From the NCBI GenBank assembly GCA_002309295.1, contig DBXF01000048.1:1-46231 (forward strand): 46,231 nt of DNA. Direction: 5' to 3'. Source of the stretch: Bacteroidales bacterium UBA1219 (GTDB lineage Bacteria > Bacteroidota > Bacteroidia > Bacteroidales > P3). A program made the translations under genes and the position numbers. Each line of letters starts with the position of its first letter. Within the stretch, counting starts at the first letter, position 1. The notes below the pieces were generated by a model. The model searched no databases. It was not told the origin of the DNA and saw only the letters and a program-made list of their open reading frames with translations. Of the stretch, positions 35,512-43,257 are shown one piece after another.

Positions 35512-36807
35512 TTATTTTTTCTTTCTACAATAGATTGCGAAGGCCAGAATTACGAGGTAGCAGGGTATAGCAATGAGGTAGGCGTATTGCGTGCCGCAAG
35601 CTTGTGCCAGACGACCGTAGAGCAGGGGCAGGGTGGCGCCGCCGGCTATCGCCATGATAAGCAGTGCCGAGCCTGTCTTGGTGTGCTCGCCAGCACCCTC
35701 CAGTGCCAGAGGCCAGATGGCGGGCCACACAAGGGCGTTGGCCAGTCCCAGCAGTGCCACGAACAACACCGTGAGCGGCACGTGCATCTGTATGGAGCTG
35801 AAGGTGCCGAGGTCGATGAAGGGGAAATCGGCGGCAAGACCGCTGGGGATGACTATTGCCACAGCCGTGAGAACCATGCCCAGCACCGCACAGCCTATCA
35901 GCGCCTGACGCTGGTTGATAACCTTGGGTATCAGCACCACACCCACGAAATAGCCTATCACCATGGCTATCAGCGTGAAACTGGTGAAATATTTGGCCGA
36001 CTCCTGTGCCACGCCAAGGCTCATGCCGTATTTGATGATGGTGTCGCCGGCTATCACCTCCACGCCGACGTAGAAAAACAGGGCTATAACGCCGAACCAC
36101 AGGCGTGTCTGACGCCAGATGCTGGAGTGGCTACGGCTGTCGGCGGTGCCGTCGTCCTCCACTTTGGGCAGCTGCATAAAGCAGATGAGCAGTCCGAGCA
36201 GGGTGAGTATAACCGTCATCACGGTGTAGGGACGCACGAGACGTGTGGAGAGTTCGTCGAGCAGCACCTCCTTGTCGGCCGCCGCGGTGGCGTTTTGTAT
36301 GCTCTCGCTAAGGGTGTCGAACCCCGTTAGCAGTATGGTGCCGAGGATGATGGGGGCGAGGATTCCGGCAAATTTGTTGCAGATGCCCATGATGCTCATG
36401 CGTTTGGCGGCACTCTCGATAGGTCCGAGGATGGTAACATACGGATTTACAGCCGTCTGCATCAGCGCCAAGCCGGAGCCCATGATGAAAAGGGCCACGA
36501 GGAACAGTACATAAGAGCGTGTGAACGAGGCTGGTATGAACAATCCCGCACCCACGGCCATCACGAAAAGTCCTATGGCGATGCCGTTCTTGAATCCCGT
36601 GCGTTTGAGTATTGCCGACGAGGGCAAGGCCCACACGAAATAGGAGATGTAGAAGGCGAAGGTTACGAGATAGGCGGCTACCTCGCTAAGCTGGCAGGCT
36701 GTCTGCAAAAAAGGTATCAAGGTGCCGTTGAGCCATGTGACGAAACCGAAAATGAAATACAAAATTCCGATCACGATAAGCCCGAAAAGTGTGTTCTTTT
36801 TATTCAT
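35512..36807 (-). CDS. MFS sugar permease, FucP/GluP type
   Basis: Twelve-helix transporter of 431 residues in the FHS (fucose-galactose-glucose:H+ symporter) branch of the MFS. FGFVTWLNGTLIPFLQTACQ at the first helix and MGSGLALMQTAVNPYVTILG in helix 4 are typical, as is SIMGICNKFAGILAPIILG. It probably imports glucose, galactose or a related sugar with protons; the exact sugar cannot be read from sequence. The MNKKNTLFG start at 36807 is preferred; an ATG two codons earlier is possible. A TAAATTTG box lies about 45 bases upstream. The RyR-domain gene follows in the same transcript. Confidence 0.92.
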   Translation of the reverse strand: MNKKNTLFGLIVIGILYFIFGFVTWLNGTLIPFLQTACQLSEVAAYLVTFAFYISYFVWALPSSAILKRTGFKNGIAIGLFVMAVGAGLFIPASFTRSYVLFLVALFIMGSGLALMQTAVNPYVTILGPIESAAKRMSIMGICNKFAGILAPIILGTILLTGFDTLSESIQNATAAADKEVLLDELSTRLVRPYTVMTVILTLLGLLICFMQLPKVEDDGTADSRSHSSIWRQTRLWFGVIALFFYVGVEVIAGDTIIKYGMSLGVAQESAKYFTSFTLIAMVIGYFVGVVLIPKVINQRQALIGCAVLGMVLTAVAIVIPSGLAADFPFIDLGTFSSIQMHVPLTVLFVALLGLANALVWPAIWPLALEGAGEHTKTGSALLIMAIAGGATLPLLYGRLAQACGTQYAYLIAIPCYLVILAFAIYCRKKK

Positions 36808-36850
36808 TGTCAAATGGTTATGATTAAATAAATGTTTTTGTGTGTTTCGA

Positions 36851-36858
36851 CAAATTTA
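36851..36858 (-). promoter_or_regulatory. -7 box of the permease-RyR operon
   Basis: The minus strand reads TAAATTTGTC, matching TAnnTTTG, 44 bases before the permease start. Confidence 0.6.
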
Positions 36859-36928
36859 CGAAAAATAGATGAATTATTGTTGAAAATATTGATTGGATAC
36901 GGATTTCAATTTGTTGCAGGTCATTGTT

Positions 36929-38392
36929 TTAGAATTGGAAGTAGATGAAAGGCTGCACGTCGGTGCCCTGTATCTGTATTATCACTTGGACAAGCAGCAC
37001 GAAAGCCACGGCTTTTACTATGAACGGGGTGCGGATATACGCATCTTCTATTTTGGAAAAACGTGTAGAAGGTACGGCGTGTATCGCGATGGCGGCAATA
37101 AGCAGTACCACGAACAGCATCCTTGTTTGCAGGAAGGTGAGAATCAGCGGCCAGCTGGAGGGGGTGAAAATCTGTTGTAGTATCTGGACGGCAGTCTGGA
37201 AGCTGTCGGCGCGGAAAAACACCCATAGCGCTACTACGAAATGCAGGGTGATGAACCATCCCAGCACTTTGGCTATGCGGTTTTCGCTCAGCCGGCCTTT
37301 GGTTATTTTACGCCATAGTTTGTCGATAACAAGTCCTACGCCGTGCATGCCGCCCCAGAATATGAATTTCCAGTTGGCGCCGTGCCACAGTCCGCCGAGC
37401 AGCATGGTGATGAGCAGGTTGATGTGGGTGCGTATCTTGCCTTTGCGGTTGCCGCCGAGCGGGATGTATAGGTAGTCGCGGAGCCACGACGACAGGCTTA
37501 TGTGCCAACGCCGCCAGAAATCGGTGAGCGAGGTGCTTTGGTAGGGTTTGTTGAAGTTTATTCCAAGGTCGAAGCCCATCATCTTTCCCATACCTATGGC
37601 CATGTCGGTGTAGCCCGAGAAATCGCAGTAAATCTGTATGGCGTAGCCGTAAACGGCAAAGAGTGTCTCCGGACCGCTATATGCGCCGGGATTGCCGAAA
37701 ACAAGGTCGTTGTATTGTGCCAGGTAGTCGGCAAAGATACATTTCTTTACAAGGCCTATCATTATCAGGAAAAAACCTTTCTCCACTTCGGTGCGGCGCA
37801 CCACTACGGCTTTTCGGAGCTGTGGCAGGAAATTTTTGGCCCTCACGATGGGGCCTGCCACAAGTTGTGGGAAGAAAGTGATGTAAAAGGCGTAGTTGAG
37901 GAAACTCCGCTCGTTTTCGAGCTCCTTGCGGTACACGTCGATGGCGTAGCTTAGCAGCTGGAATGAATAGAAGGAGATGCCTACCGGCAACATTATGTCG
38001 AGGCGGTGGTATTGCTCTCCCATCAGTGCGAAGACGTTCTCTCCAATGAAGTTGGCGTATTTGAAATATCCGAGGATGCCCAGCACGAGTGCCACGTTCA
38101 GAGCAAGCAGCCACCGACGCCCTCTCCCTTGGCAGGAGCTCATCCAACGGGTGATGAAATACACAGCGGTGAGCGTGCCCGCCAGAAGCAGAACGAAAAT
38201 GCCGCTAGTCTTGTAATAGAAAAAAAGGCTGAAAGCCAACAGGAACACCGTGCGCGAAAGCTTGTTGCGGTAAATGGCCGCATACACCGACAGCACTATG
38301 ATGCCGAACAGCCAGAATACAGGACTGTTGAACATCAGCGGCGCTTCGGGCTGGTAAACAAAAATGTCGCGTAGTATTTCGTTGTAGTTCAT
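36929..38392 (-). CDS. MBOAT family O-acyltransferase (AlgI-like)
   Basis: Polytopic inner-membrane O-acyltransferase of 487 residues. It moves acyl (usually acetyl) groups across the membrane onto exported polysaccharide. The MBOAT core has FPQLVAGPIVRAKNFLPQL, DFSGYTDMAIGMGKMMGFDL, and the catalytic His region LLGGLWHGANWKFIFWGGMH (about 335-355), preceded by FWRRWHISLSSWLRDYLYIP. It is last in a three-gene operon and overlaps the SGNH gene by 4 bases (ATGA). The pairing with an SGNH protein mirrors AlgI with AlgJ/AlgX, and PatA/PatB for peptidoglycan. The glycan target is unknown. Confidence 0.94.
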   Translation of the reverse strand: MNYNEILRDIFVYQPEAPLMFNSPVFWLFGIIVLSVYAAIYRNKLSRTVFLLAFSLFFYYKTSGIFVLLLAGTLTAVYFITRWMSSCQGRGRRWLLALNVALVLGILGYFKYANFIGENVFALMGEQYHRLDIMLPVGISFYSFQLLSYAIDVYRKELENERSFLNYAFYITFFPQLVAGPIVRAKNFLPQLRKAVVVRRTEVEKGFFLIMIGLVKKCIFADYLAQYNDLVFGNPGAYSGPETLFAVYGYAIQIYCDFSGYTDMAIGMGKMMGFDLGINFNKPYQSTSLTDFWRRWHISLSSWLRDYLYIPLGGNRKGKIRTHINLLITMLLGGLWHGANWKFIFWGGMHGVGLVIDKLWRKITKGRLSENRIAKVLGWFITLHFVVALWVFFRADSFQTAVQILQQIFTPSSWPLILTFLQTRMLFVVLLIAAIAIHAVPSTRFSKIEDAYIRTPFIVKAVAFVLLVQVIIQIQGTDVQPFIYFQF

Positions 38393-39342
38393 TCTCTTAC
38401 CATTTGAAGTATTGTGGTGTGTGGCAATTTGTTGTAGTTAGTGTCGGGGGGTGTCATGGCGATGGGGTGCAGGGCGTCGTTGCCCAGGTATTCGGCAATG
38501 TGGTTCATCCAGTTGAACGCCGACGACTTGGTGGGGTGGGCACCGTCTTTCTTGCGTTCGAACGACAGTTTCTTCGATTCGAAATATCGTCCCGGCCCCA
38601 CGTGTTGCAGTATGAGGTCGTTAATTCCGGTGTCGTCTTTCCAGTTTGGCGGTCCTATCCACACAAAGGGCAGGTTACCCATCTGTTCGATGATATGTTT
38701 GACGTAGCCTGTGCGTTTTTCGGCAATGTTTCGGATAAACAGCTCGTTGGCTCCCAAGGTGAGAAGTACGTATGTGGCGCCTGTCTTGCGGATGAAATGT
38801 GCAAGGGTGTCGCAGGTGCCGAACTGTTTTGTGGTGGATCCGTACCATATTACGCAGTGCATCTCGTGTCCGTTTTTGATGCAGTAGTCGTTGAGTCGTA
38901 TGCGCAGGTTTTCGTTCATCGAATCGCCTATGAGCAGTATTTTCTCGCCCGACGAGGTGTCGGGACGGTTGTAGAAATAGGTTTTCTCGAGGGTGTTTGG
39001 CGAAACGGATACGGAAGCTTCCACGCTGTCGGCGTAAACGGGAGGGGGCAGGTGAACTGATGCTACGGAGTCGGCCGTGGATGCCGCCTCGGATTGTGCT
39101 ATGGTGTCGCGAACGGACGTTTTGGTATATTTTTTCAGACTCATCGCCCTGAGTTCCAACGAAAGCGGGAAATCGCCCACGGTGAGCGATATTGTCACGA
39201 ACAAAACAAGGCTGGCGGCCAATAGTCCCACGTACTCCCAGTAGTTGCCGGGCACCCGTTTGCGTTTGGTGCTCTTCGGCTTGGGTTCCGGCTGGGCGTT
39301 CTTGGCCTTTGTGTTAGTCTTATTTTGTTTTTGCTTTGCCAT
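38389..39342 (-). CDS. Membrane-anchored SGNH/GDSL-like hydrolase or acetyltransferase
   Basis: Protein of 317 residues with a basic cytoplasmic tail (1-32), one membrane helix (about 37-56) and an extracytoplasmic SGNH domain. Block I is ILLIGDSMNENLRIRL with the nucleophile Ser. LLTLGANELFI gives the Asn block, and the closing Asp-His pair is in KKDGAHPTKSSAF. It shares operon and overlapping junctions with the MBOAT gene and the hydrolase gene, so it probably completes acyl transfer to a surface glycan after the MBOAT protein brings the acyl group across. A deacetylase role is the alternative. Confidence 0.88.
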   Translation of the reverse strand: MAKQKQNKTNTKAKNAQPEPKPKSTKRKRVPGNYWEYVGLLAASLVLFVTISLTVGDFPLSLELRAMSLKKYTKTSVRDTIAQSEAASTADSVASVHLPPPVYADSVEASVSVSPNTLEKTYFYNRPDTSSGEKILLIGDSMNENLRIRLNDYCIKNGHEMHCVIWYGSTTKQFGTCDTLAHFIRKTGATYVLLTLGANELFIRNIAEKRTGYVKHIIEQMGNLPFVWIGPPNWKDDTGINDLILQHVGPGRYFESKKLSFERKKDGAHPTKSSAFNWMNHIAEYLGNDALHPIAMTPPDTNYNKLPHTTILQMVRE

Positions 39343-40171
39343 TGTTTTGTTTGCTGAACAGCCAGTTGAACAGTCCGGGAGTTGACATTGCTTTGTCCCA
39401 GCATCCGTGTCCTGTGTTGGCGTACGAAGTGAGGATGATGTTTTTCCCGCCGGCGCGTTTCACACTGCCGTACATGTCGTTGCTGCGCTTATATTGCACT
39501 AATTTGTCTTTTTTTCCGTGGAAAGCCCAGATGGGTATTGTCTTCAGACGTTTTGCCTGTTTGGTGTCGCCGCCGCCGCAGATGGCAATGGCTGCCGCAA
39601 AGGTCTCCGGCCGTCGCGACAAGGCGTCCCATACACCGAATCCCCCCATCGAGATGCCGCAGATGTAGATGCGGTTTTTGTCGACGGTTCCGGTGTAAAC
39701 AAGGCTGTCGATGAGCCAGAACACCCCTTTCATCTCTGCCGTGGGCTCGGCGTCCATAGTGTGCGACGGAAGGGTCCAGTCGGTGTTCACCCAGCGTTTG
39801 TTCAGCGGACATTGCGGGGCGAGAAGGATGAAGGAATAACGGTCGGTAACGCTGTCGTTGAGGAAGAAACGCACTCCCAGACGCAACTGGTCGATGTTGT
39901 TGTTGCCTCGCTCCCCGGCTCCGTGAAGAAACACCACCAGAGGCTGCCCGTGGGCGGGGATGGCTCTGTCGAGATCTGCGTTCTTGGCTCTCTCGGAGCA
40001 ATAGATGCGGTAGGGTAGGGTGTCGGTTTTGGTGTAGTGGATATGTGCCTCGAACAGCGAGGTGTCGGGCATGTTTTGACCGAAAGCAACGCTTATCGCA
40101 AGAAAAAGAATAACGGCGAGGGATGTCGTTTTTCTCGGTGCAGTTGCGTATTTTGAGCTGTTGTTTGGCAT
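39320..40171 (-). CDS. Exported alpha/beta hydrolase (predicted esterase/peptidase)
   Basis: Secreted alpha/beta hydrolase of 283 residues. A signal peptide ends near ISVAFGQ. PLVVFLHGAGERGNNNIDQL gives the oxyanion loop, the nucleophile elbow is ICGISMGGFG, the acid is in AFHGKKDKLV and the base in YANTGHGCWD. It resembles the feruloyl-esterase/PHB-depolymerase-like 'predicted peptidase' group. The start at 40171 is chosen because an ATG at 40198 lies inside the TATTTTTG promoter box. It is first in the operon and overlaps the SGNH gene by 23 bases. Deacylation of a surface glycan is a plausible function from context only. Confidence 0.88.
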   Translation of the reverse strand: MPNNSSKYATAPRKTTSLAVILFLAISVAFGQNMPDTSLFEAHIHYTKTDTLPYRIYCSERAKNADLDRAIPAHGQPLVVFLHGAGERGNNNIDQLRLGVRFFLNDSVTDRYSFILLAPQCPLNKRWVNTDWTLPSHTMDAEPTAEMKGVFWLIDSLVYTGTVDKNRIYICGISMGGFGVWDALSRRPETFAAAIAICGGGDTKQAKRLKTIPIWAFHGKKDKLVQYKRSNDMYGSVKRAGGKNIILTSYANTGHGCWDKAMSTPGLFNWLFSKQNNGKAKTK

Positions 40172-40195
40172 TGCTGATGAGTGAAAATCGAGGTG

Positions 40196-40203
40196 CAAAA
40201 ATA
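40196..40203 (-). promoter_or_regulatory. -7 box of the hydrolase-SGNH-MBOAT operon
   Basis: The minus strand reads TATTTTTGCAC, a TAnnTTTG match about 25 bases before the ATG at 40171. It lies 43 bases from the divergent box at 40246. Confidence 0.6.
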
Positions 40204-40245
40204 CACTTTTTTCTCTTTTTTTTCAACAGTTACGCCAAAAAAATA

Positions 40246-40253
40246 TATTTTTG
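40246..40253 (+). promoter_or_regulatory. -7 box of the 40280 gene
   Basis: TATTTTTGTC matches TAnnTTTG and lies 27 bases before the ATG at 40280, supporting that start over the ATG at 40181. Confidence 0.6.
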
Positions 40254-40279
40254 TCGTGGCAAAAAGTGATCTGTTTTTG

Positions 40280-40684
40280 ATGAAAAAACTGTGTAATGCG
40301 TTGATATTCGGACTGTTGTTTCTTTGGCAGCTGCCGCAGAATCTTGTGGCGTTGGTGTGGCTTGCCGTGTCGCGGCCGGTGAAAAAAATCGCCTACCGCC
40401 ATTATTGCGTGGCCTATGCCGCCCGTCTGCCGAGAAATGCTGGCGGTGTGTCGCTCGGCAGTTTTGCCATTGTAAGTCCCGCCCTTGCCAACGACTCCAA
40501 GGTCGTTCGTCATGAACTCGACGGACACACCGTGGATTCCAAGATTTTCGGACCGCTGTACCTGCTTGTCATCGGGTTGCCGTCGGTATTGCACCTCGCA
40601 TGGCACGTGCGTTTCGGCAAAGGCAAGTCGTACCACGATTTCTACACCGAGCGCTGGGCCAACCGCCACGCAGGACTTCGATAG
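40280..40684 (+). CDS. Small membrane protein with altered HExxH-like motif
   Basis: Protein of 134 residues with an N-terminal hydrophobic helix (about 5-27). The second half reads VVRHELDGHTVDSKIFGPLY, then LLVIGLPSVLHLAWH and FYTERWANRH. Related small Bacteroidota proteins, as I recall them, have RHEYGHxxQS...GPLYL...GIPS...DFYTEKWAN, where HEYGH looks like a zinc-protease HExxH. Here the motif is HELDGH, with one extra residue between Glu and the second His. The whole frame is otherwise intact. The substrate and activity are unknown. It has its own promoter box and stands between the acyl-transfer operon and uvrB. Confidence 0.75.
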   Translation: MKKLCNALIFGLLFLWQLPQNLVALVWLAVSRPVKKIAYRHYCVAYAARLPRNAGGVSLGSFAIVSPALANDSKVVRHELDGHTVDSKIFGPLYLLVIGLPSVLHLAWHVRFGKGKSYHDFYTERWANRHAGLR

Positions 40685-40722
40685 TTGAAAATTGAGAGTT
40701 GAAAGTTGAAAATTGATTTTTG
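40685..40722. repeat. Heptad repeat tract (TTGANNN x5)
   Basis: TTGAAAA, TTGAGAG, TTGAAAG, TTGAAAA, TTGATTT follow each other from the base after the stop codon of the 40280 gene and run to the PR1 copy at 40723. Confidence 0.8.
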
Positions 40723-40764
40723 TTCTCCGCTTCGCTATCGAAAGGTTCACTGAACCTTTCTTCA
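40723..40764 (-). repeat. Palindromic repeat PR1, copy C
   Basis: The plus strand reads TTCTCCGCTTCGCTATCG, palindrome AAAGGTTCA-c-TGAACCTTT (40741-40759), then CTTCA. It has a heptad tract on each side: TTGANNN units on the left, TCACNNN units on the right. Confidence 0.85.
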
Positions 40765-40792
40765 TCACTAATCACTATTCACTCATCACTTT
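40765..40792. repeat. Heptad repeat tract (TCACNNN x4)
   Basis: TCACTAA, TCACTAT, TCACTCA, TCACTTT. Its reverse complement is a run of NNNGTGA units ending at TGAAGAAAGG, the same arrangement as at 18152-18196. Confidence 0.8.
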
Positions 40793-40805
40793 CTCAAAAA
40801 AATCT

Positions 40806-40813
40806 TATCTTTG
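40806..40813 (+). promoter_or_regulatory. uvrB -7 promoter box
   Basis: TATCTTTGCA matches TAnnTTTG and lies 33 bases before the ATG at 40847. It falls about 14 bases after the heptad tract, so the -33 region would lie inside that repeat. Confidence 0.65.
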
Positions 40814-40846
40814 CAAAACAAAAACTAACTTCATACTATATATTAA

Positions 40847-42910
40847 ATGTCGGATTTTCAGTTGGTAGCGGATTTTGAGCCCATGGGCGACCAGCCCGAA
40901 GCCATCGAGCAGCTGGTGCAGGGAGTGCGTGCCGGTCAGCGCGGACAGGTGCTGCTGGGCGTTACCGGCTCGGGCAAGACCTTCACCGTGGCCAACGTCA
41001 TAGCCCGACTGAACAAACCCACACTCATCCTAAGTCACAACAAAACCCTTGCCGCACAGCTCTATGGCGAGTTCAAGCAGTTTTTCCCCAACAACGCCGT
41101 GGAGTATTTCGTGTCGTACTACGACTATTACCAGCCGGAGGCTTTCATACCTTCCACCAACACCTATATCGAAAAAGACCTGCAAATCAACGACGAGCTC
41201 GACAAGCTGCGTATCCGTGCCAGTTCGGCCTTGCTCTCCGGCCGCAAGGACGTTATTGTGGTAAGCTCCGTGTCGTGCATCTACGGCATCGGCAATCCCG
41301 AAGAATTTGAGAAAGGCACTATATATTTAAAAGTAGGGCAGAGGATAGGCCGCGACACGTTTCTGCTAAAGCTCGTGGACTCGCTCTATTCGCGCAACGA
41401 GATAGAGTTTTCCAACGGCCGTTTCCGTGTGAAAGGCGACACCGTGGATGTGTTCCCTTCCTACGCCGATTTCTGTTATCGTATCTCCTTCTGGGACGAC
41501 GAGATAGAGAGCCTCGAGACTTTCGACCCGCTTACCGGCCATCGCATGGAAACCAAGGAGGAGATTGTGATATACCCTGCCGGCAACTTTCTCACCTCCA
41601 AGGAGCGTGTCAACGACGCTCTTTTTAAGATAGAGAACGATATGTTCGAGCGTCGCGACCAGTTCTACGCCGAAGGCCGCAACCTCGAAGCCCGGCGCCT
41701 TGAGGAGCGTGTCAACTACGACCTTGAGATGATTCGCGAGGTGGGCTACTGCAGCGGCATCGAAAATTATTCGCGCTATTTCGACGGACGTCCGCCCGGC
41801 TCGCGCCCCTTCTGCCTTATCGACTATTTCCCCGACGATTTCCTGCTGGTCATCGACGAAAGTCATGTAACGGTGCCGCAGATACATGCCATGTACGGCG
41901 GCGACCACTCGCGCAAGACCGTGCTGGTGGAATACGGTTTCCGTCTGCCCTCGGCGTTGGACAACCGCCCCCTTACTTTCGACGAGTTCTACGCACTCAC
42001 CAACCAGACCATCTACGTGAGTGCCACCCCTGCCGACTACGAGTTGCAGGAGAGCGAGGGAGTGGTGGTGGAACAGCTCATACGTCCCACAGGGCTGCTC
42101 GACCCCGTGGTGGAGGTGCGTCCCGCCATCACTCAGGTGGACGACCTGCTCGACGAAATCAACACCGTGGTGGCCAAAAACGAGCGAGTGCTCGTTACCA
42201 CCCTCACCAAACGTATGGCCGAGGAGTTTACCCGCTACCTCACCAACCTCGGCATACGCTCCAAATACATACACAGCGATGTGGACACTCTGGAGCGTGT
42301 GGAGATTATGCGCGACCTGCGTATGGGAGTGTTCGACGTGCTGGTGGGAGTGAACCTGCTGCGCGAAGGGCTGGACCTGCCCGAGGTGTCGCTGGTGGCT
42401 ATTCTCGACGCCGACAAAGAGGGTTTCCTGCGTTCCGACAGGGCGCTGATACAGACCATAGGTCGTGCCGCACGCAACGTGCACAGCAAAGCCATACTCT
42501 ACGGCGACAAAATCACCGCTTCCATGCAACGCGCCATCGACGAGACCAACCGTCACCGCGAAAAACAGATACGCTACAACGAGGAACACGGCATCGTGCC
42601 GCGACAGATAGTGAAGTCCACCGAGGCTATACTCGGACAGACCTCTGTTATAGAACGCGCCAACGCCGAAAAGCCGCTGCCCGCCGAGCCACAGCCTTAC
42701 GGCAATGATAATGCCGACGAACAACGCAAGGCTGCCGAAAACGAAGTCGCCGAGCCGACAGCACACTACCGCAAGAGCAAGGAGCAGCTGAAAAAGGAGC
42801 TCCGCGACGCCCAGCGCAAGATGCAGAAAGCCGCCAAGGAGATGGACTTCCTCGAAGCCGCCAAATACCGCGACCAGATTAAACTAATACAACAAAAACT
42901 CGGTGATTAG
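40847..42910 (+). CDS. uvrB: Excinuclease ABC subunit B
   Basis: UvrB (687 residues), the damage-verifying helicase-like core of nucleotide excision repair, which passes from UvrA to UvrC. Walker A is GVTGSGKT (about 39-46). The beta-hairpin that probes DNA includes YYDYYQPEAFIPSTNTYIEK. The DEAD-like box is VIDESH, motif VI is QTIGRAARN, and the C-terminal UVR motif (about 650-685) has KKELRDAQRKMQKAAKEMDF. The full domain order is present and there is no damage. It has its own promoter and is followed by repeats. uvrA and uvrC are not in the window. Confidence 0.98.
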   Translation: MSDFQLVADFEPMGDQPEAIEQLVQGVRAGQRGQVLLGVTGSGKTFTVANVIARLNKPTLILSHNKTLAAQLYGEFKQFFPNNAVEYFVSYYDYYQPEAFIPSTNTYIEKDLQINDELDKLRIRASSALLSGRKDVIVVSSVSCIYGIGNPEEFEKGTIYLKVGQRIGRDTFLLKLVDSLYSRNEIEFSNGRFRVKGDTVDVFPSYADFCYRISFWDDEIESLETFDPLTGHRMETKEEIVIYPAGNFLTSKERVNDALFKIENDMFERRDQFYAEGRNLEARRLEERVNYDLEMIREVGYCSGIENYSRYFDGRPPGSRPFCLIDYFPDDFLLVIDESHVTVPQIHAMYGGDHSRKTVLVEYGFRLPSALDNRPLTFDEFYALTNQTIYVSATPADYELQESEGVVVEQLIRPTGLLDPVVEVRPAITQVDDLLDEINTVVAKNERVLVTTLTKRMAEEFTRYLTNLGIRSKYIHSDVDTLERVEIMRDLRMGVFDVLVGVNLLREGLDLPEVSLVAILDADKEGFLRSDRALIQTIGRAARNVHSKAILYGDKITASMQRAIDETNRHREKQIRYNEEHGIVPRQIVKSTEAILGQTSVIERANAEKPLPAEPQPYGNDNADEQRKAAENEVAEPTAHYRKSKEQLKKELRDAQRKMQKAAKEMDFLEAAKYRDQIKLIQQKLGD

Positions 42911-42921
42911 TTGTCAGGGGT

Positions 42922-42970
42922 GAAGAAACATCCAGTGGATGTTTCGATAGCGACCAACGGGAGCGGAGAA
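42922..42970 (+). repeat. Palindromic repeat PR1, copy D
   Basis: GAAG, palindrome AAACATCCA-g-TGGATGTTT (42926-42944), CGATAGCG, then ACCAACGG inserted before GAGCGGAGAA. It is the same strand and layout as copy E, and shares the insert with it. Confidence 0.85.
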
Positions 42971-43160
42971 AACGCCCCAACGGGGCAAAATGGAATAGAC
43001 GGGGGCAACGCCCTCGTATAAATAACGATACCAAAACGCCCCGAAGGGGCAAAATCTGCTAACCGGGGGCAACGCCCTCGGAATAACCGTAGGTGCAACC
43101 TACGGGGCGTGGGCGCAACCCACGGGACGGGGGCAACGCCCTCGGAATAACCGTAGGGGT

Positions 43161-43209
43161 GAAGAAACATCCAGCGGATGTTTCGATAGCGACCAACGGG
43201 AGCGGAGAA
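43161..43209 (+). repeat. Palindromic repeat PR1, copy E
   Basis: GAAG, palindrome AAACATCC-agc-GGATGTTT (43165-43183), CGATAGCG, ACCAACGG, GAGCGGAGAA. It is nearly identical to copy D 239 bases upstream, differing by one base in the palindrome centre. Confidence 0.85.
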
Positions 43210-43257
43210 AAAAAATGGATATGAGCGTAAGCTTCTGTATAATAATATAATAAAAAT

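Larger units (their letters stand above)
42911..43257. repeat. Repeat-filled intergenic region with two PR1 copies and GC-rich hairpins
   Basis: No gene. PR1 copy D (42922-42970) and copy E (43161-43209) flank a run of short GC-rich hairpins: GCCCC-aac-GGGGC-like units near 42974 and 43035, GGGC-aac-GCCC three times (about 43002, 43067, 43131), CCGTAGGT-gca-ACCTACGG near 43088 and GTGGG-cgcaa-CCCAC near 43109. The segment GGGGGCAACGCCCTCGGAAT with the following AACCGTAGG occurs twice, near 43065 and 43129. No promoter box for the lipoprotein gene at 43258 is clear. Confidence 0.85.
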
